From positions 1 through 64,000 of the forward strand of contig JABDLJ010000035.1 in the NCBI GenBank assembly GCA_013003075.1: a stretch of 64,000 nucleotides of DNA, written 5' to 3'. The notes under the pieces are model-generated. The model saw only the letters and a program-made list of their open reading frames with translations. It was not told where the DNA came from and did no database searches. This document shows positions 50,597 to 58,681 of the stretch, one piece after another. The position numbers and the translations under genes are program-made. The DNA comes from Paracoccaceae bacterium (GTDB lineage: Bacteria; Pseudomonadota; Alphaproteobacteria; Rhodobacterales; Rhodobacteraceae). Position 1 is the stretch's first letter; each line of letters starts with the position of its first letter.

Positions 50597-51575
50597 CGGA
50601 AACCACGATCGCTTCGCCGGCGCGCAGGCCCGACAGGATTTCGCGCCAGGCGCCGTCTTCCTGCTGAACAAGCCCGCCCGGCACCACCGCCCGGGCGACG
50701 CTTTCGCCGCCCGCGCCTTGAACCGTCACGAAATCGAGCCCGCCCTCGCGGACAAGGGCCGCCTGCGGCACCAGGATCGCCATCCGCTCGGCGACCGGAA
50801 GCCGCACCGGCAGCCGCTGGCCCACGAAGCGGCCGGTCAGACCGTCAACCTCGACATCGGCCTGAACCCGGCCGCCTTCGATCAGCGGGTAAAGCTTGAC
50901 CAGCCGGCCGGTCCGGGGCGCACCGCCGGGATCCGTGCCAAGCTCGATCCGGTCGCCTTCCTCAAGATCGCCGGCATGGCGTTCCGGCACCGCAAGCCGC
51001 AGGAAGAACCCGCCGCCGCCGATCACCGCCGCAGGCTCGGTCGGCGCGATGACCGACCCGCGAGAGACCGGGACCGACAAGACCACCCCGGCACCGGGAG
51101 AGACGATTTCACCCTCGGCCATGCGCTGCTGGACCACCTGCCGCTCCGAGCCGAGGCTGCGCAGCTGGCCGGCAAGCACGTCATAGGTCGTTTCAAGCTG
51201 GTCGAGCCGCTGGCGGGTGATCACGCCGCGCTCGATCAGCTGCCGGCCGCGCTCCAGGTCGGCCAAAGCGGTGTCGCGCTGGGCCTCCAGAGCCTCGATC
51301 TGCGCGTTCAGGGCATCAAGCTGAAAGCTCAGCTTGTCGTCCTGCACCATCGCGATGCGCTGGCCTTCTGCGACCCGGTCGCCTTCGGTGACCTCCAGCG
51401 CGACCACGGTTCCGCCGATCCGCGCCCGCGCGGGCACCCGGTCGCGCGCCTCGACCTGCCCGAAGACGGCCTTCCATTCCACGATGGGCACCGCCTCGAC
51501 CGTCAGCGTCCCGGCCGCGGCCGGGCCGGCCCAGACGGCTGCGCCGAGAAGGAAATATCTGAAAAAACGTCGCAT
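50589..51575 (-). CDS. RND efflux periplasmic adaptor (membrane fusion protein)
   Basis: A 328-residue adaptor. ATG 51575 gives signal peptide MRRFFRYFLLGAAVWAGPAAAG and follows GGGGG. The lipoyl half-motifs are RIGGTVVALEVTEGDRVAEGQ and EIVSPGAGVVLSVPVSRGSVIA, joined by a coiled-coil hairpin (LDALNAQIEALEAQRDTALADL). The beta-barrel and membrane-proximal domains follow. Pairs with the RND permease. An FNR-type box lies 76 bases upstream. Confidence 0.92.
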   Translation of the reverse strand: MRRFFRYFLLGAAVWAGPAAAGTLTVEAVPIVEWKAVFGQVEARDRVPARARIGGTVVALEVTEGDRVAEGQRIAMVQDDKLSFQLDALNAQIEALEAQRDTALADLERGRQLIERGVITRQRLDQLETTYDVLAGQLRSLGSERQVVQQRMAEGEIVSPGAGVVLSVPVSRGSVIAPTEPAAVIGGGGFFLRLAVPERHAGDLEEGDRIELGTDPGGAPRTGRLVKLYPLIEGGRVQADVEVDGLTGRFVGQRLPVRLPVAERMAILVPQAALVREGGLDFVTVQGAGGESVARAVVPGGLVQQEDGAWREILSGLRAGEAIVVSDD

Positions 51576-51644
51576 CGCTGCCCCCGGTCGCTGGTTTCGA
51601 TAGGCCTGTGACCCTGCCGATACGCCAAGTCCGTACAGATCGCG

Positions 51645-51658
51645 TTGACTTTGATCAA
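51645..51658. promoter_or_regulatory. FNR box upstream of the RND operon
   Basis: TTGACTTTGATCAA has one mismatch to TTGAT-N4-ATCAA, the same half-site combination as at 37450. Its centre is 76 bases before the adaptor ATG, between that gene and the macB-like permease stop. Confidence 0.7.
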
Positions 51659-51684
51659 GCGCCGCACATCCGCCCGGGGCGCCC

Positions 51685-52896
51685 TCACTCGTGCCGCAGC
51701 GCCTCGATGGGATCAAGCCGCGCCGCGCGCCGCGCCGGAAAGAACCCGAAGACGATGCCGACCAGCGCCGAAAACCCGAAGGCCAGCAACACGATGCCGG
51801 GATCGGGAGTGAACGGGATCGACAGCCAGTTCGTCCCCAAAATCGCCAGCCCAAGCCCAAGCGCGATACCGATCAGCCCGCCGATCAGCGACAGGATGAT
51901 CGCCTCGACCAGGAACTGCAGCAGGACCTGCCGCGCCTGCGCCCCGATCGCCAGGCGAATGCCGATCTCGCGGGTGCGTTCGGTGACCGACACCAGCATG
52001 ATATTCATGATCCCGATCCCGCCCACCACAAGGCTGACCGCGGCCACCGCCGACAAAAGCCCGGTCAGGATATCGGTGATGCCGGACAGCATGGTGGCCA
52101 GCTGCTTCATGTCCATGACCGAAAAGTCGTCCTCCTCGCCGCGCCCGATGCGGCGGATCTCGCGCATCAGGATCTCGATTTCCTCCTTGGCGCGCTCGGT
52201 CGAAGCGTCTTCGCGGACCGACACGAACAGCGTCGAGACATCGCTGTTGCCGGCGATGCGGCGATGAAAGGTCTTGATCGGCATGATGACGAAATCGTCC
52301 TGATCGGCGCCGAAGGTCGAGGCGCCCTTGGACTGCAAAAGCCCCACGATCTCGCAGCTCAGCGCGCGGATCCGCACCGTCTCGCCGACCGGATCGGCAT
52401 AGCCGAAAAGATCGCGGCGCACGGTCTCGCCCAGAACGCAGACCGGCTTGCCCGACTGCACCTCGGCGGGATCGAAAAACCGGCCGCGGGCCAGGGTCCA
52501 TCGCGCGGCCTCGAAATACCGGTTGTCGGTGCCGACTACATCGGTGCGCCGGTTCTCGTTTCCGAAGACGACGCGCGCCCGGCTCTGGCTGATCGGCGCC
52601 GACAGGCCCACGCTGGCAAGCTGGTTCTCCAGCATGTCGTTGTCGCGCACCGTGAACATCGGATCGGCGGTGCCGACCGGACCGCCCTCCATCGGATCCT
52701 GGCCCGGCAGCACCATCAGCACATTGGCGCCAAGCTTTTCGACATCGGCGGTCACCTGCTCGGTCGAGCCCTGGCCGACCGTGACCATGGCGATGACGGC
52801 AGCGACGCCGATCACGATCCCCAGAACGGTCAGAAAAGAGCGCAAGGCGTTGCGGAAGATCGCCTGGATCGCTAGGCGGACGGTTTCCCACAGCAT
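51685..52896 (-). CDS. MacB-type ABC transporter permease
   Basis: A 403-residue permease with TM1 at about 20-45 (FLTVLGIVIGVAAVIAMVTVG), a periplasmic MacB core domain, and three C-terminal helices with the conserved GGIGIMNIMLVSVTERTREIGIRLAIGA. ATG 52896 is one base after the ATPase stop. The ATPase and permease are separate here, unlike E. coli MacB. Its adaptor gene upstream is truncated, so the exporter may not work. Confidence 0.9.
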   Translation of the reverse strand: MLWETVRLAIQAIFRNALRSFLTVLGIVIGVAAVIAMVTVGQGSTEQVTADVEKLGANVLMVLPGQDPMEGGPVGTADPMFTVRDNDMLENQLASVGLSAPISQSRARVVFGNENRRTDVVGTDNRYFEAARWTLARGRFFDPAEVQSGKPVCVLGETVRRDLFGYADPVGETVRIRALSCEIVGLLQSKGASTFGADQDDFVIMPIKTFHRRIAGNSDVSTLFVSVREDASTERAKEEIEILMREIRRIGRGEEDDFSVMDMKQLATMLSGITDILTGLLSAVAAVSLVVGGIGIMNIMLVSVTERTREIGIRLAIGAQARQVLLQFLVEAIILSLIGGLIGIALGLGLAILGTNWLSIPFTPDPGIVLLAFGFSALVGIVFGFFPARRAARLDPIEALRHE

Positions 52897-52897
52897 C

Positions 52898-53602
52898 TCA
52901 GGCCGCCTTTCGCTTGCGTTCGTCGCGCTCGATCCGGCCATCGACCATCCAGATCAGCCGGCGCGCGTATTGCGCCATGTCGGTCTCGTGCGTGACCATC
53001 ACGATGGTCAGCCCCTCGTTCTCGTTAAGCCCTTCCAGCACCTCCATGATCTCCACCGAGGTCTTGGTATCAAGATTGCCCGTCGGCTCATCGGCCAGGA
53101 TCACCTGCGGGTTGCCGACCAGCGCGCGGGCGATCGCAACGCGCTGCTGCTGGCCGCCCGACAGCGCGCTGGGATCGTGGTGCGCGCGGTCTTCAAGCCC
53201 GACCTTGCGCAGCGCGTCGGCGGCCGCCGCACGCCGCTCGGCGCGGCCCAGCCCCTTGTAGATCAGCGGCAGCTCGACATTGTGCAGCGCGCTGGTGCGC
53301 GGCAGAAGGTTGTAGCCCTGAAACACGAACCCCAGGTAATGGCGCCGCAAAAGCGCCCTTTGGTCCTGGCTAAGCCCGGCAACCTCGATCCCGTTGAACC
53401 GGTAATGGCCGCTTGTCGGGCTGTCGAGGCAGCCGATCACGTTCATCGCGGTCGATTTGCCCGACCCGCTGGGCCCCATGATGGCGATGAAATCGCCCGC
53501 CTCGACGGTAAGATCGATGTTGTCCAGCGCGCGGACCGCGATCTCGCCCTCGCCGTAGACGCGCGAGATGCCGGCCAGCTCGATCAGCGGCGCGTCAGCC
53601 AT
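52898..53602 (-). CDS. MacB-type ABC transporter ATPase
   Basis: A 234-residue ATPase: Walker A GPSGSGKST, signature LSGGQQQRVAIARAL, Walker B VILADEPTGNLDTKT, switch VMVTHETDMAQYA. ATG 53602 was chosen over upstream codons because it overlaps the adaptor remnant's stop by 8 bases, as expected for a coupled macA-macB operon. Confidence 0.93.
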   Translation of the reverse strand: MADAPLIELAGISRVYGEGEIAVRALDNIDLTVEAGDFIAIMGPSGSGKSTAMNVIGCLDSPTSGHYRFNGIEVAGLSQDQRALLRRHYLGFVFQGYNLLPRTSALHNVELPLIYKGLGRAERRAAAADALRKVGLEDRAHHDPSALSGGQQQRVAIARALVGNPQVILADEPTGNLDTKTSVEIMEVLEGLNENEGLTIVMVTHETDMAQYARRLIWMVDGRIERDERKRKAA

Positions 53603-54165
53603 CGCTTTGGTCCGTGATGACTGTGTCGCCCTCGGCAAGCGGGCCCTCGAGGATCTCGGTCACCAGCCCGTCACTGTCGCCGGCGCGCACTGCGATCTCC
53701 TGCGCGATCCCGTCCTTCAGGACCCAGAGCGTCTTGTTATCGCCGCCCGCCGCATCGTCGAGCCGGTCGGGGATCAGCATCCCCAGAAGCCCGCTGCGCT
53801 CTTCCTCGGTATCCTCGGCCGGCGCGCGCGGCGGCGCATAGCGCAGCGCGGCGTTGGGAACGACCAGCGCGCGGGTGATCTCGGCCACCACGATGTCGGC
53901 GGTCGCCGTCATGCCCGGCCGCAGCAGCATCTCGGCGTTGTCGATTGTCAGGATCGTCTTGTAAGTCACCACCCCGTCGATGGTTTCCGGCGCAAAGCGG
54001 ATCTCGGAGATCTCTGCCGGAAAGCGCCGCTCGTCATAGGCATCGACCGTGAACTTTGCCTTGTTGCCAACCGCCACGCGGCCGATATCGGCCTCGTCGA
54101 TATCGACCTGAAGCTCCATCTGGCGCAGATCCTCGGCCAGCCGGCGCATCTTCGCCTCGGACACG
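53595..54165 (-). pseudogene. MacA-type adaptor remnant, N-terminal half missing
   Basis: The reading frame from about 54165 to 53595 matches the C-terminal part of MacA/HlyD adaptors: LAEDLRQMELQVDIDEADIG, then AEISEIRFAPETIDGVVTYKTI, then MLLRPGMTATADIVVAE and VVPNAALRY. Upstream of LAEDL the match stops abruptly; the frame continues as unrelated residues, and no signal peptide, lipoyl domain or coiled-coil hairpin can be found in any frame up to narR. About 200 residues are therefore lost. The junction is near 54160. Confidence 0.75.
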
Positions 54166-54487
54166 GCGTGGACAGTGGTGCGCGGTTCCGACCTGGAGGA
54201 AGGCGAGAGCGAGGGCCTGCCGGTCTGGTCGCGCCACGTGGGCGACCCGGTGCTGGCGAGCAACCTCACGCGCCGGACCGATTTCGCGCTGTTCATTGTC
54301 CATGCGCTGACCGACGACAGCCTGCTTCGGGAGGCCCCGGCCATTGTGAGTTGCAGAAGTGAGTCGGCGCTGATGCATCGCGACACGACCGGGGCGGCGA
54401 GGCCCGAAGAAGGGCAGGACTGAAAGCGTCATCGTAGCGTTTCGACGCAGCGCGGGGCCAATCCGAAGACTTGGGTTGCTCACGGGT
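54166..54487. other. 322-base stretch of unassigned, probably rearranged DNA
   Basis: Between the truncated macA and the CMD pseudogene. A plus-strand frame open through 54175-54423 reads WTVVRGSDLEEGESEGLPVW and RRTDFALFIVHALTDDSLL before ending EEGQD. It looks protein-like and may be a fragment of another gene brought next to macA, but I do not recognise it. Confidence 0.4.
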
Positions 54488-54756
54488 CTATGCAGCGACG
54501 GCGCGTGGAAGGCCCGGTGGTCCAATGGCAAGGAGTGACACATGCCGGATCGCGGCCTCGGTACCCCCTCGGATCGCGCGCGGTGCGTGCGGGAATGGAC
54601 GGCACCTTCGGAACTGACACCGATTGCCAAGGCCCGCTTGACGAGCCGCTTTTCGCGATCGGTCGGTGGGCCGGCGTCGGCGCAGGCTTTGGCCAAGGCG
54701 GCATAGGCACTTCAAAGCTCTGGGTGTTGTTGTCCGAGGTCTTCGGCGACCTCCAT
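54488..54756 (-). pseudogene. carboxymuconolactone decarboxylase (AhpD-like) family pseudogene
   Basis: From ATG 54756 the frame reads MEVAEDLGQQHPEL, then a TGA at 54714-54712, then SAYAALAKACADAGPPTDRE and KRLVKRALAIGVSSEGAVHS. After EGV one base is shifted; the next frame continues TEAAIRHVSLLAIGPPGLPR and ends AVAA at a TAG. The order and content match the whole helical CMD/AhpD fold, so this is one gene broken by a nonsense codon and a frameshift. The usual redox Cys pair is also absent. Confidence 0.75.
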
Positions 54757-54792
54757 GGGCGGGCCTGCATGGCCATTGTCATGTATCTTGCC

Positions 54793-55494
54793 TTAGGAAG
54801 AATGGTCGTCAATCAAAGGGCTGGGATTGGCAAAGCCGGTCAGGTCTTTGAGATCGGTGATCTCGATATGATTTCCGGTGACCTTTACGCCGTAGGGTTC
54901 CAGCCCCTTGAACGCGCGGCTGAGGTTCTCGGGTGTCATCCCCAGAAATGAGGCCAGACGTCGTTTCTCCGTGGTGAGGTCAAAGGCGTCGGATTGCGTG
55001 CGGCCTCTTTGACGCAAAAGATAATTGGCCAGCCGCTCCAGAGATGTGCGCAACTTGAGGTTCTTGGTGTTCTTGACGACGGCGCGGTAGCATTGCGAAA
55101 GCTCTGTCACGATGGCGCGCGCAAATGCGTTGTCGGTGTCAAAAACGGCGCGAACGTCCTCTGAGGGCAACAGAATGATCCGGCTTTTTTCAAGTGTGCG
55201 CGCTGACATCAAATAGGGGGCATTCTTGATCGTTGCGGCCAGAATGAATGTCGAGACCGGGCGGACAGTTGCCAAGCTGGTTTCGCGACCGTTCCAAGAG
55301 GAAAACAGATCGACGGAACCCGAAATGACAATATGGAGAAAATCCGGCGTCTCGCCTTCGGTGATCAAATCAATTCGCGGCGGAAAATTCTGCACATAGG
55401 ACCCGCGCATGAGGGCTTCGAAGCTGGAATCCTCCATATCGGCAAAGAGCGCAAGATCGCGGACTTCCTGCCTGTACGGCTCGGCATTCGGCAC
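54793..55494 (-). CDS. narR: Crp/Fnr-family nitrate/nitrite-responsive regulator, NarR-like
   Basis: A 233-residue CRP/FNR protein: cyclic-nucleotide-binding fold (residues 15-125) and winged helix with recognition region RRLASFLGMTPENLSRAFKGL. It lacks the N-terminal Cys cluster of FNR, so it is not an oxygen-sensing [4Fe-4S] protein. Position, divergent from narK, is that of Paracoccus NarR, which activates nar genes in response to nitrate or nitrite. The GTG at 55494 is preceded by AAGGGGAAG. The recognition helix E-x-x-SR is the FNR type, so it may bind FNR-like boxes. Confidence 0.83.
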   Translation of the reverse strand: MPNAEPYRQEVRDLALFADMEDSSFEALMRGSYVQNFPPRIDLITEGETPDFLHIVISGSVDLFSSWNGRETSLATVRPVSTFILAATIKNAPYLMSARTLEKSRIILLPSEDVRAVFDTDNAFARAIVTELSQCYRAVVKNTKNLKLRTSLERLANYLLRQRGRTQSDAFDLTTEKRRLASFLGMTPENLSRAFKGLEPYGVKVTGNHIEITDLKDLTGFANPSPLIDDHSS

Positions 55495-55536
55495 CGCGCT
55501 TCCCCTTCATTGCTTCGCCGCATCATTTTGCGTCAC

Positions 55537-55550
55537 TTGATAAATGTCAA
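55537..55550. promoter_or_regulatory. FNR-type box near narR
   Basis: TTGATAAATGTCAA has one mismatch to TTGAT-N4-ATCAA. Its centre is 49 bases before the narR GTG; it could also serve narK1 from further away. Confidence 0.65.
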
Positions 55551-55651
55551 GCCGTGGATTGATGCTTCACTGCATTCCGCTTGACGCGCGATCCTGCAGG
55601 ACCTGACTAATTTATGTAAACCATTTATATTGCTGTATAATTCCGTCATTC

Positions 55652-55665
55652 TTGATCTGGATCAA
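55652..55665. promoter_or_regulatory. perfect FNR box upstream of narK1
   Basis: TTGATCTGGATCAA is a fully symmetric TTGAT-N4-ATCAA site, 87 bases (centre) before the narK1 ATG, in an AT-rich 251-base divergent gap. In Paracoccus the nar operon depends on FnrP and NarR at such a site. Confidence 0.82.
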
Positions 55666-55745
55666 CAGATTTTTCCACCAAGGGGCACAAACCCATCGCA
55701 ACCGAAAACAGCAGCATGAAGACTGCAAAAGGCGGAGGGGCCGCG

Positions 55746-57155
55746 ATGGAACTTCAAAACAAAGCCACGGCACTGTGGTCAAATTTCTTCAAGGTAGAGA
55801 TGGTGCAGATCAGAACGTTCCACATGACGTGGTTTGCGTTCTTTTCGTGCTTCTTTGCATGGTTCGGTATTGCGCCGCTGATGAGCGTTGTGCGCGATGA
55901 GTTGGGCCTGACACCAAATCAGATCGGTTGGGCGATTATCGGCTCGGTCTCCGTGACCATTTTCGCGCGACTGTTCATTGGATGGCTCTGTGACCGCATC
56001 GGGCCGCGAAAATCGTATACTTGGCTTCTGCTGATCGGCTCATTGCCGGTGATGGGCATTGGCCTGTCATATGACTTTCAGACCTTCTTGCTGTTCCGTG
56101 TCCTGATCGGTGGGATCGGTGCGGCGTTTGTGATCACCCAATACCATACATCCGTGATGTTCGCGCCCAACGTCGTGGGTCAGGCGAACGCCACATCCGC
56201 CGGCTGGGGCAACCTCGGCGGCGGTGTGACCCAGTTTGTCATGCCACTTCTTTTCTCGGTTATGGTCGTGGGTTTTGGCTTCTCCGAAGCTGTTGGCTGG
56301 CGTCTGTCGATGATCGTTGTCGGTGTCATCATCTTCCTGACCGGTATTGCCTACTACTTCCTGACCCAGGATGCGCCCGACGGAAACTTCGACGACCTGC
56401 GCGCCCAAGGTAAAATGGAAGAGAAGAAAAAGGTGACCGGCAACTATATGCAGGCCCTCAAGGACCCGCGGGTCTGGGTGTTGTTCGTGATCTATGGCGC
56501 GTGCTTCGGCATCGAACTGACGGTCAACAACGTCGCTGCACTTTACTTCATGGACTATTTTGACCTGACTTTGGTCACTGCGGGTCTTGTGGCCGCGTGC
56601 TTTGGCCTGATGAACCTTTTCGCCCGGACACTGGGCGGTCTCTTTGGTGACAATTTTGGATCGCTCTGGGGACTTAAAGGCCGCAGCTTCTGGCTCTTTA
56701 TATGCCTGTTCTTCGAGGGCTGCGCGTTGATGGTCTTCAGCCAGATGCACGTCCTCTTTCTCGCATTGCCTGCGCTGATCGTCTTCTCCTTGTTCACACA
56801 GATGGCCGAAGGGGCCACCTACTCGGTCGTCCCGTTCATCAATAAGAAGTCTCTTGGCGCGGTGGCTGGTGTGGTTGGGGCAGGCGGCAACGCGGGCGCC
56901 GTTCTGGCAGGCTTCCTTTTCAAAAACATAATCGACTGGAGCCAGGCGTTCTTCATCCTCGGCATCATCGTCACCTGCGCATCGTTCCTGGCCTTCTTCG
57001 TGAGGTTCTCGACCCGGCAGGAAGATGAGGAACGCGCAAACTTCGCGGCAGCGAATATCGAGACGCTGAGGCTGCGTGCGCTAGAGGCCAATGAGGCGCT
57101 GGAAGCAGGCCTGACCGCCATCGCCAAGAAAAACGGCAGTCAGCCTGCCGAGTGA
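55746..57155 (+). CDS. narK1: nitrate transporter, NarK1-type
   Basis: A 469-residue major facilitator protein with 12 helices. FARLFIGWLCDRIGPRKSY is the loop 2-3 MFS motif and GNLGGGVTQFVMPLLF the nitrate-signature region. It resembles the first (NarK1-type, proton/nitrate symport) half of Paracoccus NarK. ATG 55746 was chosen over 55716 because GGAGGGG precedes it. It imports nitrate to start respiration before nitrite is available for exchange. Confidence 0.87.
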   Translation: MELQNKATALWSNFFKVEMVQIRTFHMTWFAFFSCFFAWFGIAPLMSVVRDELGLTPNQIGWAIIGSVSVTIFARLFIGWLCDRIGPRKSYTWLLLIGSLPVMGIGLSYDFQTFLLFRVLIGGIGAAFVITQYHTSVMFAPNVVGQANATSAGWGNLGGGVTQFVMPLLFSVMVVGFGFSEAVGWRLSMIVVGVIIFLTGIAYYFLTQDAPDGNFDDLRAQGKMEEKKKVTGNYMQALKDPRVWVLFVIYGACFGIELTVNNVAALYFMDYFDLTLVTAGLVAACFGLMNLFARTLGGLFGDNFGSLWGLKGRSFWLFICLFFEGCALMVFSQMHVLFLALPALIVFSLFTQMAEGATYSVVPFINKKSLGAVAGVVGAGGNAGAVLAGFLFKNIIDWSQAFFILGIIVTCASFLAFFVRFSTRQEDEERANFAAANIETLRLRALEANEALEAGLTAIAKKNGSQPAE

Positions 57156-57224
57156 TTTCGAACCCGGCGGGCCGGTGAGCGGCCCGCCAAACCACGCAAT
57201 ACGCCACCACGGGAGGACCCCACC

Positions 57225-58619
57225 ATGGCGACGACAGCAACCCAATCCGCCAACAGCGGCTATCAGCTGACCGACTGGCGGCCGGAAGACCCGCAATTCT
57301 GGGAGAGCGAAGGCAAACGCATCGCAACCCGCAACCTCTGGATTTCGATCCCCAACCTGCTGCTGGCCTTTTCGGTCTGGATGGTCTGGTCGGTCGTTGT
57401 CGCCAAGATGCCGTTGATCGGCTTTGACTTCTCGGTCGGCGAACGGTTCTGGCTTGCCGCGCTGCCGGGCCTGTCTGGCGCAACCTTGCGTATTTTCTAC
57501 AGCTTCATGGTGCCGATTTTTGGTGGTCGGAAATGGACCGCGATCTCGACAGCCTCGCTGCTGCTTCCCGCCCTTGGCATCGGTTTTGCGATCCAGAACC
57601 CCGAGACCAGCTATGTCACCTTCCTGATCCTCGCCCTGATGTGCGGCTTTGGCGGCGGCAACTTCGCCTCCTCGATGGCCAACATCGCCTACTTCTACCC
57701 GAAGGCGACCAAAGGCAACGCGCTGGCGCTGAACGCTGGTCTTGGCAACCTCGGCGTGTCGGTGATGCAGTTCGTGGTTCCGGTTGTCATCACCATGGGC
57801 GTGTTTGGTGCCATCGGTGGTGAACCGCAGCAGCTTTCGGATGGTGGCCAACTGTTCCTTCAGAACGCCGGCTTCATCTGGGTGCCTTTCCTGGCCGTCA
57901 GCGCCATCGCAGCGTGGTTCGGCATGAATGACATTGCCGATGCGAAATCTTCGTTCAGCAGCCAGTCGGTTATCTTCACCCGCAAGCACAACTGGATCAT
58001 GTGTATCCTGTACACCGGCACATTCGGCAGCTTTATCGGCTACGCTGCGGGCTTCCCGCTGTTGATGCGGACCCAGTTCCCCGAAGTCGACGTTCTGCGC
58101 TATGCCTTCCTTGGCCCGCTTGTCGGCGCGCTGAGCCGGGCCGCGACGGGTTGGGTGTCGGACAAGTTCGGCGGTGGCCGTGTGACGTTCTGGACGTTCC
58201 TCGGCATGATGGTTGCCGTCTTTGGTGTGCTGCAGTTCCTGCCGCTCGGCGACAGCACCGGCAACTTCTGGGGCTTTTTTGCCTGCTTCATGGCGCTGTT
58301 CTTCCTGACGGGCGTGGGCAACGCGTCGACCTTCCAAATGATCCCCTCGATCATGAAGCAGGAAGTGCCGCGCTTGATGCCGAAGCTCGATGCCGGGGCG
58401 CTTCAAAAGCAAACGGAAATGGAAAGTGCCGCGATCATCGCCTTCACATCGGCGATCGCTGCCTACGGGGCGTTCTTCATCCCGAAAAGCTACGGCACAT
58501 CCATCGCCATCACAGGCGGTCCGGCTGCAGCTCTCTGGGCGTTCCTGATCTTTTACGCCGTCTGTGCCGTGATTTGCTGGATCTTCTATTCCCGCAAATC
58601 TGCGCCGGTTCCTTGCTGA
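57225..58619 (+). CDS. narK2: nitrate/nitrite antiporter, NarK2-type
   Basis: A 464-residue 12-helix MFS transporter. The nitrate signature is FGGGNFASSMANIAYFYPKA and GNALALNAGLGNLGVSV; the second is near IIAFTSAIAAYGAFFIPKSYG. This type exchanges external nitrate for cytoplasmic nitrite. Separate from narK1 by 69 bases, with GGGAGGACC before the ATG. In P. pantotrophus the two modules are one polypeptide. Confidence 0.9.
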   Translation: MATTATQSANSGYQLTDWRPEDPQFWESEGKRIATRNLWISIPNLLLAFSVWMVWSVVVAKMPLIGFDFSVGERFWLAALPGLSGATLRIFYSFMVPIFGGRKWTAISTASLLLPALGIGFAIQNPETSYVTFLILALMCGFGGGNFASSMANIAYFYPKATKGNALALNAGLGNLGVSVMQFVVPVVITMGVFGAIGGEPQQLSDGGQLFLQNAGFIWVPFLAVSAIAAWFGMNDIADAKSSFSSQSVIFTRKHNWIMCILYTGTFGSFIGYAAGFPLLMRTQFPEVDVLRYAFLGPLVGALSRAATGWVSDKFGGGRVTFWTFLGMMVAVFGVLQFLPLGDSTGNFWGFFACFMALFFLTGVGNASTFQMIPSIMKQEVPRLMPKLDAGALQKQTEMESAAIIAFTSAIAAYGAFFIPKSYGTSIAITGGPAAALWAFLIFYAVCAVICWIFYSRKSAPVPC

Positions 58620-58681
58620 GCCCTTAGCAATCCTGCTGCGCCGCCGATGCGGCGCGGCCCCCGCATCAAGGAGAAAACGAC

